Positions 37,871 to 48,182 are shown, counted from the stretch's first letter. The stretch: DNA of 64,000 nt from Oscillospiraceae bacterium (GCA_022800755.1 JAAWQX010000007.1:1-64000); one strand, 5' to 3'. The notes: a model not told the origin generated them from the sequence alone. Numbers and translations are program-made.

Positions 37871-38686
37871 TTACTCGTCTGATTCCGAGGAAATCGAATC
37901 CACGATCTCTTCCACGTCTCCGCCGGTGAAATGCAGGGTATAGTCCCCCGCCTCTCCGTCAATCAAGATACTGCCCAAACTGCACAGTTCCAATACCGAC
38001 AAAAACGCCGTAATGAGATCGGACTTATCCTCACAATCCTTGAAAATTTCCATCAGCGTCGCGTCGCCTAAGTCCCGCAGGCGCTGCAAAATGCCCCGGC
38101 TTTTCTGCTTGACCGTGCGGATGATCCGCTTTGGCGCGATGGTGCGCAGGATATCCGGCTCCATATTCGGCCGCTCCCGCACCGCCATCAGCAGCAGCGC
38201 GCTGATGAGTTCCTCCGGCTCGTGGGTGTACTCATACGCCGATTTCGGCACCTGGGGCAGAGGCTCCGGGTATTTGGACAAATACCGCCCGCCCAGTTCC
38301 GACATGGCCCCCAGCGCCGGCACCACCGCTTGGATTTGGGACAGCACCGACTTGCACTGCAATTGCTCTAAAGACGCGATAAGCTGTTCCAATTCGGACA
38401 CTTCCCCGTCGTCCAGGTTCAGCAGCATTTTGGTTTTGATGTACAGCAGATGAGACGCCATCTGCACAAATTCGCTGGCGATTTCCAGGTCCATGGCTTC
38501 CATGGTCTCCAGATACGCCAGATATTGGTCCAGGATCTCGGATATGTTAATGTCCCGGATCTCGATCTTATTTTTGGATAGGAGCATCAAAATCAAGCTC
38601 AAGGGACCTTCAAAATCCTGCTCCCCGTTTTTGTCCTTCACGACGCCTTCCAGGCGGAACATAGGATTTTCAACCGTTGTCACCAT
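37871..38686 (-). CDS. scpA: Segregation and condensation protein A
   Basis: FEGPLSLILMLLSKNKIEIRDINISEILDQYLAYLETM...MASHLLYIKTKMLL. Confidence 0.95.
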   Translation of the reverse strand: MVTTVENPMFRLEGVVKDKNGEQDFEGPLSLILMLLSKNKIEIRDINISEILDQYLAYLETMEAMDLEIASEFVQMASHLLYIKTKMLLNLDDGEVSELEQLIASLEQLQCKSVLSQIQAVVPALGAMSELGGRYLSKYPEPLPQVPKSAYEYTHEPEELISALLLMAVRERPNMEPDILRTIAPKRIIRTVKQKSRGILQRLRDLGDATLMEIFKDCEDKSDLITAFLSVLELCSLGSILIDGEAGDYTLHFTGGDVEEIVDSISSESDE

Positions 38687-39357
38687 ACAAGCCCTCCCGT
38701 CCATTCCGCGATGGAAAACAGGCGGTCAAACACAAACTCCGTCACATTGGACAGCGGTTCCCCCAGCACCCCTGTGGCCACCAGGACGATCAAAATGCCC
38801 ATGCCGTACCGCTCATAGCGCAAAAGGGTAAAATACGCCTTGTCGGGGATCACCGAGTACAGCACCTTGGACCCGTCCAAGGGCGAGATGGGGATAATGT
38901 TAAAAATCGCCAGAGCCGTGCTGAGATAAGCGGTCGTCAGCACCAGACGCAGGAAAAACGCCCCCGCCTCCCCCATTTTCAGCAACGGGAAGTACAGCAG
39001 CCCGTATGCCGCCAAAAGCACCACAGTCAGCAGCACATTGGACACCGGCCCCGCCAGCGCCGTAAGCGCCATGCCCTTTTTCGGGTCTTTAAAATTCCGG
39101 GCGTCCACCGGCACGGGCTTCGCCCAGCCGAAATGGCACACCAGCAGCATCACAAGCCCAATGAGGTCCACATGCCGGATGGGGTTCAAGGACAGCCGCC
39201 CGGCGTCTTTCGCCGTGGGGTCGCCCAGCTTGTAAGCCACCAGCCCGTGGCAGGTCTCGTGGATGGTCACGCACACCATGGCCGGGATGATATAAATGAG
39301 GATATCCGTCAAAAAGGACCAGTCCAGCCCCTGCCAGACCGTACGGAATGTGCCCAT
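38680..39357 (-). CDS. Site-2 protease-family (M50) membrane metallopeptidase
   Basis: TIHETCHGLVAYKLGDPTAKDAGRLSLNPIRHVDLIG; NIIPISPLDGSKVL. Confidence 0.93.
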   Translation of the reverse strand: MGTFRTVWQGLDWSFLTDILIYIIPAMVCVTIHETCHGLVAYKLGDPTAKDAGRLSLNPIRHVDLIGLVMLLVCHFGWAKPVPVDARNFKDPKKGMALTALAGPVSNVLLTVVLLAAYGLLYFPLLKMGEAGAFFLRLVLTTAYLSTALAIFNIIPISPLDGSKVLYSVIPDKAYFTLLRYERYGMGILIVLVATGVLGEPLSNVTEFVFDRLFSIAEWTGGLVW

Positions 39358-39518
39358 GGCGCGCCTCGCTTTCTTACATTGGATATTTTTGTATTATACC
39401 AGTTTCGAAAGAAATAGTCAATTTGATTGTGCAACAGAAGAAAACGTGCTATAATCGCCGCAGAAAGAGGGTGATGGCGTGACCACGCTGCCGCGCCTGC
39501 CTGCCAAAAACCGGGCGG

Positions 39519-39552
39519 CCTCTGCAATGTAAAAAATTTTTAATTGCAGAGG
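39519..39552 (+). promoter_or_regulatory. Inverted repeat overlapping the ribosome-binding site of the MBL-fold gene
   Basis: CCTCTGCAAT - 14 nt - ATTGCAGAGG, perfect 10-bp arms; the right arm contains the first part of AGAGGAG upstream of ATG 39562. Confidence 0.7.
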
Positions 39553-39561
39553 AGAATACAA

Positions 39562-40377
39562 ATGAATTTACAAAAAGTTCCCACCGTGACAAAACAAACC
39601 TTCCGGGAGATGGAAGACATGTCCCGGTTCACCAGCGCGCTGATTTTTGACGACCTGCTGATCGTCGCGCAAAAGCAGACCAATTGCTTTGTGCTGAACA
39701 CAGCCCGCGGATTGGTGGTGATAGACGCGATCTGGCCATGCCGGGAGGCTTTTGACGCCATCGTGAACGCCGTTCGGGACGTTGGCTGGCCGCCGGATTT
39801 CCGGCATCTGCTCTTGACTCACGGACACGCTGACCATACCGGCTGCGGAAAATATTTCGTGGAGCAATACGGTGTGGAGACCTACCTTTCAGAGACCGAC
39901 GACCGTTTTTGGGCAGAACACCCCATCAAGCCGGACCGCTCCGAGACCTGGAAAGATTACACCATTTCCCACTATATCACGCATGGAGATGTACTGGACT
40001 TCGGAGATAAATGTATCTCCGTATACGCCACGCCTGGGCACACGCCGGGCGAGCTGAGCTATCTCTTCCCCGTCACGGAAAACGGCGTGCGGCATATGGC
40101 CGCGCTTTGGGGCGGGACCACGCCGCCCCATTCTCTGCGTGGCATTACGCAGTATCTGCAGTCGCTGGATATGTTCCAGCAGGAAGCGGAACAGCTTGGC
40201 GCTGATGTGGCGCTGAGCAATCATACCGCAGTAGACTGCGGATTAGAACGCATCGCGTACAGCCGGGCGCGGTTGGCCTATCTGCCCAACGCCTATATCG
40301 TCGGGACAACTGGCATCCGCCGATTTTTGCAGGTATTTCGGACGCTCAGTTATGAAATGCTGGAACAATTAGAATAA
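39562..40377 (+). CDS. MBL-fold metallo-hydrolase
   Basis: LLLTHGHADHTGCGKYF (HxHxDH), ATPGHTPGELSYLF; ATG 39562 preceded by AGAGGAG. Confidence 0.92.
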   Translation: MNLQKVPTVTKQTFREMEDMSRFTSALIFDDLLIVAQKQTNCFVLNTARGLVVIDAIWPCREAFDAIVNAVRDVGWPPDFRHLLLTHGHADHTGCGKYFVEQYGVETYLSETDDRFWAEHPIKPDRSETWKDYTISHYITHGDVLDFGDKCISVYATPGHTPGELSYLFPVTENGVRHMAALWGGTTPPHSLRGITQYLQSLDMFQQEAEQLGADVALSNHTAVDCGLERIAYSRARLAYLPNAYIVGTTGIRRFLQVFRTLSYEMLEQLE

Positions 40378-40388
40378 CTCCATTTATA

Positions 40389-40424
40389 AAGAGCCGTGGG
40401 CAATGCCCACGGCTCTTTTTTACA
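40389..40424. terminator. Terminator hairpin
   Basis: agagccgtgggcaatgcccacggctcttttt. Confidence 0.85.
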
Positions 40425-41007
40425 AGTCCTTAAAAATCAAATCCAGCAGTTCGTCCCGGCTGGTCCCCTTTTCCGCTGAGAACAGCAGCACCGGCGTATC
40501 TTCCGGCAACTCCAGCGTCTCACGAATCCGCTGGACGTTCGGTTCCTGCTCGCTTTTTTTCAGCTTATCGCTTTTATTCGCCACCACCAGCATAGGACAG
40601 CCCGTATCCATGAACCACCGGGCCATAGTCACGTCATCCGCCGTGGGCTTGTGCCGGGCATCCACGATCTGCACCCCCAGGGTGATAGCCCCCGGCGTAT
40701 CGAAAAACTGCTCCATCAGCCTGCCCCAGCGGTCCCGCTCGGACTTGGAAACATTCGCGTAGCCATAGCCCGGCAGGTCCACAAAATAGACCGCCTGATC
40801 GATGGAAAAGTAATTGATATGCACGGTTTTCCCCGGCGTATTGCCCACCCGGGCAAAGTTTTTGCGGTTCAAAAGCCGGTTGATGACGGAGGACTTCCCC
40901 ACATTGGATTTGCCGGAAAACACCACCGTGGGCTTGTCCGTGAGAAAATCCTTGGGCGACACGACGCTTTTCAGAAATTCCGCGTTGTGCAGGTTCACTT
41001 CCGTCAC
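40420..41007 (-). CDS. ysxC: Ribosome biogenesis GTPase YsxC/EngB
   Basis: VVFSGKSNVGKSSVINRLLNRKNFARVGNTPGKTVHINYF; DLPGYGYA. Confidence 0.97.
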   Translation of the reverse strand: MTEVNLHNAEFLKSVVSPKDFLTDKPTVVFSGKSNVGKSSVINRLLNRKNFARVGNTPGKTVHINYFSIDQAVYFVDLPGYGYANVSKSERDRWGRLMEQFFDTPGAITLGVQIVDARHKPTADDVTMARWFMDTGCPMLVVANKSDKLKKSEQEPNVQRIRETLELPEDTPVLLFSAEKGTSRDELLDLIFKDL

Positions 41008-43406
41008 TGGCGCACCTCCACGGACTTTGTCTTCCGTCCGGGCTTACTGCCGGACCCGCGCTTTTTCTTCGGCATTTCGCACAAAGCGACGTCTAAAATA
41101 TGGTCAACATGATCCGTGGTGACAAAATTCAGCGCCTTGCGCACGTCCGGGTCGATGTCTTCCAAGTCTTTTTCGTTCTCTGCCGGGATGATAACGGTCT
41201 GCACCCCAGTACGCATGGCCGCCATGGTTTTTTCTTTCAGCCCGCCGATGGGCAATATCCGGCCCCGGAGGGTGATCTCGCCGGTCATGGCCACGTCCCG
41301 GCGCACCGGGATGCCCGTCAAGGCCGAAATCAGACCGATACACATGGTAATGCCCGCGGAGGGCCCGTCCTTCGGCACCGCGCCTTCCGGGAAATGGATG
41401 TGGATGTCTTTGGTCTTGTAAAAGTCCGATTCCAGCCCCAAAAGTTCGCTTCTGCTGCGGATATACGTCATAGCCGCCCGGGCGGATTCCTTCATCACGT
41501 CCCCCAGATTGCCCGTGAGTTCCACTTTACCGGTCCCCGGGATGACGCTCACTTCCACGTCCAGCACCTCGCCGCCCACGCTGGTCCAGGCCAGGCCGCG
41601 GACCAAACCGATCTCGTCCTTGGGATAGATCAGGTCCTGATTATACCGGGGCACGCCCAGGTATTTTTCCAGCCCCCCGGCCTTGATGGACACCGATTTG
41701 CACTCCCCGGAAGCGATGCGGGTAGCTGTTTTCCGGCAGACCGCCGCCAGTTCCCGCTCCAGCACGCGCACGCCGGATTCCCGGGTGTACAGCGCGATGA
41801 CTTCCCGAATCGCGTCATTACTGAGTTTCAACTGCGTGGACTTCAAGCCGTGCTTTTTCCGCTGCTTAGGCAGCAGATGGTCCTTGGCGATGTGGAGTTT
41901 CTCTTCATCCGTATAGCTGGACAGCTCAATGATCTCCATACGGTCACGCAGCGGCCGGGGGATCGTGTCCAGCGTATTCGCCGTGGTAATGAACAGGACC
42001 TCCGACAAGTCAAACGGCAGTTCCAGGAAGTTGTCCCGGAATTTGTCGTTCTGTTCCGTGTCAAACACTTCCAGCAGTGCGGAAGATGGGTCGCCCTTGT
42101 AGTCAGACCCCAGTTTGTCGATCTCATCCAGCACCATAACGGGGTTCATGGTCCCCGCCTGCTGCATTCCCGTGATGATGCGGCCGGGCATGGAACCGAT
42201 ATAAGTCTTCCTATGCCCCCGAATTTCCGCTTCATCATGCACGCCGCCCAAACTCACCCGGCACAGCTTCCGGTTCAGCGCCCGGGCCACGCTCATGGCG
42301 ATGCTGGTCTTGCCCGTGCCCGGAGGACCCACCAGGCACAGCACGCCGCCCTTCATTTCTGGCGTGAGCTGGCGCACCGCGAGAAACTCGATGACCCGTT
42401 CCTTGACCTTGTCCAGCCCATAATGGTCCTCGTCCAGGATCTTCCGGGCCTTGTTGATATCCAGCGTCTCTTCGCTCCGCTGGTTCCAAGGCAATTCCAG
42501 GCACACATCCAGATAGTTGCGCAGCACGGAGCCCTCCGACGATCCCATCGGTTGCTTCGCCAGGCGGTTCAGTTCTTTCAGCAGCTTTTCCTCGATCTCG
42601 CTGTTCAGGTGCAGCGCCAGAATCTTTTTGCGGTACTCGCTCAGTTCCTCATCGTCGCCGAACTCCCCTTCGCCAAGTTCTGACTGGATGGCGTGCAGCT
42701 GTTCCCGCAGGTAGAATTCCCGCTGGGAGCGGTTCACCCGCTCCTGGGTACCCGCGGTGATGGTCTGGTCAATCTTCGCGATCTGAATTTCCCGCTCCAA
42801 AAACCCGCACAGGGCTTCCAGCCGTCGGGAAGGCATCGGCTCTTCCAAAAGCCGCTGCTTTTCCTCCGGCTTGAGATAGATGCTCTGGGCCAGCACATCT
42901 GCCACGTAGGCCGGCTCCTGCCCAGTCACCACATATAAAAAGCTCTCCTGGGACACATTCCCGCTCAGTTCCGCGTACTCCGCGTATAAGCCCGCGCACC
43001 GGCGCAGCAGTGCTTCCGCCAGCACGGGGTTTTCTTCCTCCACATCCGGTACCGGCGTAACCTCTGCCAAATAGCATGCTGTCCGTTTGGTCAAGTGGCT
43101 CATGGTCCCCCGGGCCAAGCCGTCTACCAGCACCCGGGAAGTCTTGCTCCCCGGCGTACGGAGGATCTGCTTGATCTTGCACACCGTACCTACATGGTAC
43201 ATGTCCTTTTCCTTGGGTTCCTCCACAGCCGCATCTTTTTGAGCGGTGAGGAAAATAATCTGATCCCGGTTCATGGCCATATGCAGCGCTGCTTTCGACG
43301 CCGCACGCTCCACGTCAAAGGTGAGCATGGTGCCGGGAAATACGGAAATGCCCCGGATGGGCAGCACCGGCATCCGGCGGGACTGTACAAACTGAAATTC
43401 GTCCAT
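41004..43406 (-). CDS. lon: ATP-dependent protease Lon
   Basis: 800 aa; LVGPPGTGKTSIAMSVARAL; catalytic PKDGPSAGITM. Confidence 0.98.
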   Translation of the reverse strand: MDEFQFVQSRRMPVLPIRGISVFPGTMLTFDVERAASKAALHMAMNRDQIIFLTAQKDAAVEEPKEKDMYHVGTVCKIKQILRTPGSKTSRVLVDGLARGTMSHLTKRTACYLAEVTPVPDVEEENPVLAEALLRRCAGLYAEYAELSGNVSQESFLYVVTGQEPAYVADVLAQSIYLKPEEKQRLLEEPMPSRRLEALCGFLEREIQIAKIDQTITAGTQERVNRSQREFYLREQLHAIQSELGEGEFGDDEELSEYRKKILALHLNSEIEEKLLKELNRLAKQPMGSSEGSVLRNYLDVCLELPWNQRSEETLDINKARKILDEDHYGLDKVKERVIEFLAVRQLTPEMKGGVLCLVGPPGTGKTSIAMSVARALNRKLCRVSLGGVHDEAEIRGHRKTYIGSMPGRIITGMQQAGTMNPVMVLDEIDKLGSDYKGDPSSALLEVFDTEQNDKFRDNFLELPFDLSEVLFITTANTLDTIPRPLRDRMEIIELSSYTDEEKLHIAKDHLLPKQRKKHGLKSTQLKLSNDAIREVIALYTRESGVRVLERELAAVCRKTATRIASGECKSVSIKAGGLEKYLGVPRYNQDLIYPKDEIGLVRGLAWTSVGGEVLDVEVSVIPGTGKVELTGNLGDVMKESARAAMTYIRSRSELLGLESDFYKTKDIHIHFPEGAVPKDGPSAGITMCIGLISALTGIPVRRDVAMTGEITLRGRILPIGGLKEKTMAAMRTGVQTVIIPAENEKDLEDIDPDVRKALNFVTTDHVDHILDVALCEMPKKKRGSGSKPGRKTKSVEVRQ

Positions 43407-43472
43407 AGGGGATTCCTCCTGACAAAAGAAGGATGGGTGCGGCCCATCCTTCTGGTATTGACTGCTCCGTCT

Positions 43473-44762
43473 TCAGGCGTTCACGGCCTTTTCCGGCCGG
43501 CGTATCACAGTGGGCGCGCTGTTTCCTTCCACGCACTGCCTGGTGATGACCACCTTCTGGATGGTCTTATCCGACGGGACCGCATACATGATCCTGGTCA
43601 TCAGCTTTTCCATGATACTGCGCAGGCCTCTGGCGCCGATCTCCATTTCCACCGCTTTGTCCGCGATGGCTTCCAAAGCGTCCTGCTCAAAGGCCAGTTC
43701 TACCTGGTCGTAGCCCATCATCGCTTGATACTGGCGGGTCAAGGCGTTTTTCGGTTCCGTTAAGATGCGCACTAAATCGTCCCGGGTCAAGCTTTCCAGG
43801 CTGGTGAGCACCGGCAGGCGGCCGATCAACTCCGGGATGATCCCGAACTTAATCAAGTCATGCTGCTGGACATTGCGGAAAATCTCGCCGGTGTCCTTTT
43901 CCTTTTTACTCTTCAATTCCGCGCCGAAGCCCATGGTCTTGCGGTCCATGCGCTGTTCGATGATCTTTTCCAGCCCGTCGAACGCGCCGCCGCAGATAAA
44001 CAGGATGTTGCTGGTATCAACCTGAATGAATTCCTGATGGGGATGCTTGCGTCCGCCCTGGGGCGGCACGTTGGCCACGGTACCCTCCAGCAGCTTCAGC
44101 ATTGCCTGCTGTACGCCCTCACCGGATACATCCCGGGTAATGGACGTATTCTCGCTTTTCCGGGCAATCTTATCCAACTCATCAATATAAATGATGCCCC
44201 GTTCTGCCCGGGCCACGTTGAAATCCGCGGCTTGCAGTAGCTTCAGCAGGATATTTTCCACATCCTCGCCCACATAGCCCGCTTCCGTCAAGGTCGTCGC
44301 GTCCGCGATAGCAAAAGGAACATTCAACATTTTCGCCAAGGTCTGGGCAAACAGGGTCTTACCGGATCCGGTAGGCCCGATCAGCAAAATATTGCTCTTT
44401 TGCAGTTCCACATCGCTGGCATCGCCGTACAAAATGCGCTTATAGTGATTATACACCGCCACAGACAAGGTGACCTTCGCTTCCTCCTGGCCGATGATAT
44501 ACGCATCCAGCCTGGCTTTCATCTCCATGGGTGTAGGCAGGTGCTCCTCTTCCAAGCCAAGCTCCGCCACATAGGCGCGGTCCTCTACGATCAGATCGTC
44601 CGGCAAGTCGTCGTCTTGCAGGTCATCCTGCATCATGTTCACGCACAACATGATGCAATCGTTGCAGATATACGCGCCGTTGCCCGCGATCAGCCGCTCC
44701 ACAAGGGACTGCGGACGGCCGCAAAAGGAACATCTGATGCTGTTTTCGGTGTTTTTTGCCAT
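43473..44762 (-). CDS. clpX: ClpX ATPase subunit
   Basis: Zn-finger [10 protein letters not shown]...[54 protein letters not shown]. Confidence 0.98.
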   Translation of the reverse strand: MAKNTENSIRCSFCGRPQSLVERLIAGNGAYICNDCIMLCVNMMQDDLQDDDLPDDLIVEDRAYVAELGLEEEHLPTPMEMKARLDAYIIGQEEAKVTLSVAVYNHYKRILYGDASDVELQKSNILLIGPTGSGKTLFAQTLAKMLNVPFAIADATTLTEAGYVGEDVENILLKLLQAADFNVARAERGIIYIDELDKIARKSENTSITRDVSGEGVQQAMLKLLEGTVANVPPQGGRKHPHQEFIQVDTSNILFICGGAFDGLEKIIEQRMDRKTMGFGAELKSKKEKDTGEIFRNVQQHDLIKFGIIPELIGRLPVLTSLESLTRDDLVRILTEPKNALTRQYQAMMGYDQVELAFEQDALEAIADKAVEMEIGARGLRSIMEKLMTRIMYAVPSDKTIQKVVITRQCVEGNSAPTVIRRPEKAVNA

Positions 44763-44801
44763 CGTTTCCTCCGGTTTTCACGCTCAATGGCGCATAATCA
44801 T

Positions 44802-45383
44802 TCAGCGCTTCGTCACGATCTTGTCGATCAGACCGTATTCCAGCGCCTCTTCAGCGGACATGAAATTGTCCCGCTCGCAGTCGGCGGTGATCTGCTCCAC
44901 GCTCTTGCCGGTGTTGCCCGCCAGAATTTGGTTCAAGCGTTTTTTGATCTCTTCCAGGCGCTTGAGGTGCAGCGCCATATCCGTCACCTGGCCCTGGGTC
45001 CCCGCAGAGGGCTGGTGGATCATAATTTCCGCGTTCGGCAGGGCCAGGCGCTTGCCTTTGGCGCCGCTGGACAGCAAAAATGCGCCCATGGATGCCGCCA
45101 TGCCGATGCAAATGGTGGACACGTCACACTTGACGTATTGCATGGTATCATAGATTGCCATGCCGGCAGTCACGCTGCCCCCGGGGGAATTGATGTAAAA
45201 CTGGATGTCCTTATCCGGGTCCTGGGCTTCCAGATACAAAAGCTGCGCCACGATCAGGCTGGCAGTGGTATCGTTCACTTCCTCGCTGAGGAAAATGATG
45301 CGGTCATTGAGCAGGCGGGAAAAAATGTCGTAGGACCGTTCTCCCCGTGAGGTCTGCTCCACTACGTAAGGTACTAAACTCAT
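44802..45383 (-). CDS. clpP: ClpP protease subunit
   Basis: [55 protein letters not shown]. Confidence 0.98.
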   Translation of the reverse strand: MSLVPYVVEQTSRGERSYDIFSRLLNDRIIFLSEEVNDTTASLIVAQLLYLEAQDPDKDIQFYINSPGGSVTAGMAIYDTMQYVKCDVSTICIGMAASMGAFLLSSGAKGKRLALPNAEIMIHQPSAGTQGQVTDMALHLKRLEEIKKRLNQILAGNTGKSVEQITADCERDNFMSAEEALEYGLIDKIVTKR

Positions 45384-45441
45384 AAAGGTCTCCTTTGTTA
45401 TACTCGCTTATCCAAAAGAGCGTTGCCGATCCGGACCTGTT

Positions 45442-46776
45442 TTATTCCTCCGTCGCGGCAGCTTTCAAAATCTCTTCCACAGCCGACTCTTCCGTCCAGG
45501 GCAGGTCCTTCGCGGTGCTGTAGATCAGTTCCGCGGCCTTACGGCAGCAAATATCCCGCTTGGCAGCGTCCATGTCAATCTTCTCTTTTACATCATCGGC
45601 GGTCATCTGATACGCCTCGGCGATCTCCTTGACCAGATCGTCGATCTCTTCCTCGGTCGCTTCCATCTTTTCAGCTTCCGCTACAGCACGCAGCAGCACA
45701 TCCACCTTGGCATCCCGCTCCGCGTTGGGACGGGTCACTTCGTCAAACATCTCTTCGCTCATGCCCATCATCTGGACAAACTGCGCCTTGGAAATGCCGG
45801 ACAATCCAAAGCTGGACGCATAATTGGACGCGATTTCCTCCAGCTTTTCTTCGATCATGGCTTCGGGGATATTGGTCTGCATATTTTCCACCGCCGCCAG
45901 GAGCAGACGGTTATGGAACTCGTCATCCGCCTGGGACTGCCGGGTATTTTTCAGATTCTCGGCAATGCTGTTTTTATACTCTTCCACCGTGTCAAACTCG
46001 GACACATCCTTAACGAACTCATCGTCCAGCTCCGGCAGTTCGGTCTCCTTGACCTCGGACACCAGGCACTTGAAGGTGGCCTCCTTGCCCGCCAGAGACG
46101 GCTCATAATCCTCGGGGAATGTTACGACAACGTCCTTGCTCTCGCCGGCGGACACGCCCACCAGCTGCTCTTCAAAGCCCGGGATGAAAGAACCAGAACC
46201 AAGCACCAGCGGATACTCGCTGCCGCTGCCGCCCTCAAATTCCGCACCGTCCACAAAGCCCACGAAATCGATGACCGCCGTGTCGCCCAGCTTCGCCGCG
46301 CGCTCCACGGTGTTGATCCGGGCGTTGCGCTGGCGTACGCTGTCGATCTCCTGCATCACGTCCTCGTCGGAGATCTCCACATACTGATGGGGCGCTTCCA
46401 GTTCCTTATACTGGCCCAGGGTCGCTTCCGGGTAGGTCGCGACGGTAAAGGAGATCAGGCAGGTCTTGTCATCCGCTACGTTGTAGTCGGTGATGGTAGG
46501 AATACCGATGGTCTCCGCGCCGGCTTCCTTGGCGCCGAACTCGAACGCCTCGTAAGCGATCTCGTTCACCGCGTCGTCATAGAACACGTCCTTACCGTAC
46601 ATTCCCTCGATCACCTGGCGAGGGGCCTTCCCCTTTCTGAAGCCCTGGATAAAAATATCCTTCTTGTTCTTCTGATAGGCAGCCGCCACGGCTTTTTCAA
46701 AAGCCGCGCTGTCCACTTCCACCTGGAAGCTGACGGTGCTGTTTTCCGTGTTTTTCTCAAAATTCTTATAATTCAT
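45442..46776 (-). CDS. tig: Trigger factor
   Basis: GFRKGKAPRQVIEGMYGKDVFYDDAVN; PPIase domain VIDFVGFVDGAEFEGGSGSEYPLVLGSGSFIPGFEEQLVG. Confidence 0.96.
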   Translation of the reverse strand: MNYKNFEKNTENSTVSFQVEVDSAAFEKAVAAAYQKNKKDIFIQGFRKGKAPRQVIEGMYGKDVFYDDAVNEIAYEAFEFGAKEAGAETIGIPTITDYNVADDKTCLISFTVATYPEATLGQYKELEAPHQYVEISDEDVMQEIDSVRQRNARINTVERAAKLGDTAVIDFVGFVDGAEFEGGSGSEYPLVLGSGSFIPGFEEQLVGVSAGESKDVVVTFPEDYEPSLAGKEATFKCLVSEVKETELPELDDEFVKDVSEFDTVEEYKNSIAENLKNTRQSQADDEFHNRLLLAAVENMQTNIPEAMIEEKLEEIASNYASSFGLSGISKAQFVQMMGMSEEMFDEVTRPNAERDAKVDVLLRAVAEAEKMEATEEEIDDLVKEIAEAYQMTADDVKEKIDMDAAKRDICCRKAAELIYSTAKDLPWTEESAVEEILKAAATEE

Positions 46777-46910
46777 GGGGTCGACTCCTCCTATGTATCT
46801 ATCTGCCCCCGGCAGATTTGCGTACAAAAATCAGCCGCAAACCGCTTTGCGACTGATATATTATATCACACTGTTTGGCAAAATCAATCTAATTTTCAAA
46901 GAATTTCCCA

Positions 46911-47606
46911 TCAGTTCAAAATTTTCTGCGGGACAAACTGCACATGGTCCGCGGACACCAGCCGGTACCGAGTCCCCCGGCTCTCCCCGGTGAACGCGAA
47001 GGCGCAGCCTTTATCGTGGATGTGTCCATACACACACATGGGTACTCCATACTGCTCCAGCAATTCCAGGATCTCCGGGCACTCATAGCCCTGATACCGG
47101 GGCGGATAGTGCAAAAAGACGTATTTCGTCCGCTCCCCCGCCGCTTTCAGCGACGCTTCCAGGCGCATGATCTCCCGGTCCATGACCTTTTTATCATGGG
47201 CGTCGCCTTTTTCCTCTTCAAAAAACCAGCCCCGGGTGCCGCAGATGGCGGCATCTTCCCCGTAAAAATAGCAGTTATTGTGGAGGATAGACAAGTCCGA
47301 AAAGCCCTCCTGCGCAAAAAAGGCGTAAGCCTTAGACGCAGTGGACCACCAATAGTCGTGATTGCCTTTCAGGATGATCTTTTTCCCCGGCAGGTCATTG
47401 ATAAACGCGAATTCCTCCCGAGCCGCGGCCAAACTCATGCCCCAAGCGCTGTCGCCGCAGAGCACAACGGTATCCTCCGGCCCCACAACAGACGCGAAGC
47501 CGGTCTTGATTTTTTCCATATAATCGATCCACCGGCCGCCGAACACCTCCATGGATTTTCCGGTGCCGATGGACAAATGCAGGTCGCCGATCGCGTATAA
47601 GGCCAT
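46911..47606 (-). CDS. Metallophosphoesterase
   Basis: MALYAIGDLHLSIG, LCGDSAWG, LKGNHDYWW, YGHIHDKG; ORF-track start (47801) is over-extended. Confidence 0.92.
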   Translation of the reverse strand: MALYAIGDLHLSIGTGKSMEVFGGRWIDYMEKIKTGFASVVGPEDTVVLCGDSAWGMSLAAAREEFAFINDLPGKKIILKGNHDYWWSTASKAYAFFAQEGFSDLSILHNNCYFYGEDAAICGTRGWFFEEEKGDAHDKKVMDREIMRLEASLKAAGERTKYVFLHYPPRYQGYECPEILELLEQYGVPMCVYGHIHDKGCAFAFTGESRGTRYRLVSADHVQFVPQKILN

Positions 47607-47702
47607 AATTCCCTCGCATATCCCGGTCATGGCCGGGCAAACTGTTTTCAAGGCCGCAAGGGACTCCCTTGCGCCAAATCTTTCCGACAGGAGACTATCA
47701 AC

Positions 47703-47888
47703 ATGGCTGTTTCCAAGAAAACCGGTACCGATCAGTCTATCGGCTGTTCCGTGACCAACTGCACTTACAACGAAAATGGCTGCACGTGCGTGGCTCAGCA
47801 CATCAATGTGAACAATGACCGCGCCACCACCCAGGCGGAGACTTACTGCTCCACCTTTAAAAGCAAAGGGAATGTGTGCTGTGATTAA
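47703..47888 (+). CDS. DUF1540-like small Cys-rich protein
   Basis: IGCSVTNCTYNENGCTCVAQHINVNNDRATTQAETYCSTF; ACAGGAG upstream. Confidence 0.9.
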   Translation: MAVSKKTGTDQSIGCSVTNCTYNENGCTCVAQHINVNNDRATTQAETYCSTFKSKGNVCCD

Positions 47889-48061
47889 TGATGCATCATC
47901 TGCGATGATGCATCATTAATGGGATGCGGTCACTATGCGTGCGGACTTTGCCCGCACACTCCGTTGGCCGAGCGGTATTTTCGGGGCGGCGAAGCTGCCC
48001 CGAAAATGATCGGAATGCTTCGCGCCCACGAGCACGAATTCTGCGAAGCGGGGCCCCGCTT
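47884..48061. repeat. Palindrome-dense intergenic element
   Basis: IR 47884-47920 (17-bp arms, 3-nt loop), IR 47977-48007 (11-bp arms, extendable), 48017-48023/48043-48049 (GCTTCGC/GCGAAGC), 16-bp palindrome AAGCGGGGCCCCGCTT 48046-48061. Confidence 0.8.
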
Positions 48062-48070
48062 TACTTACAT

Positions 48071-48154
48071 CTACATGAACAACCAAGGAAGCACCAACAG
48101 TACGGCAATGCTTAACATAACAGCCACAATGATGTAGGTCGTTTTATCATCCAT
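48071..48154 (-). CDS. Putative micro-ORF, 27-aa hydrophobic peptide
   Basis: MDDKTTYIIVAVMLSIAVLLVLPWLFM*; weak AGGA upstream; downstream of thrC in the same orientation. Confidence 0.4.
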   Translation of the reverse strand: MDDKTTYIIVAVMLSIAVLLVLPWLFM

Positions 48155-48182
48155 GCAATCAGTCCTGTCATTACAAGATGGA

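Noticed and set aside
39562-40377. Calling the MBL-fold gene a beta-lactamase
   Set aside because: The HxHxDH motif is shared by many MBL hydrolases; nothing seen specifically supports beta-lactamase activity.
41100-42683. 527-aa + strand ORF
   Set aside because: Antisense shadow of lon; His/Gln/Arg-rich composition typical of a spurious frame.
47919-48137. 72-aa + strand ORF after the DUF1540 gene
   Set aside because: Crosses the palindrome cluster, has no convincing ribosome-binding site and no family resemblance; the structured DNA explains the region better.
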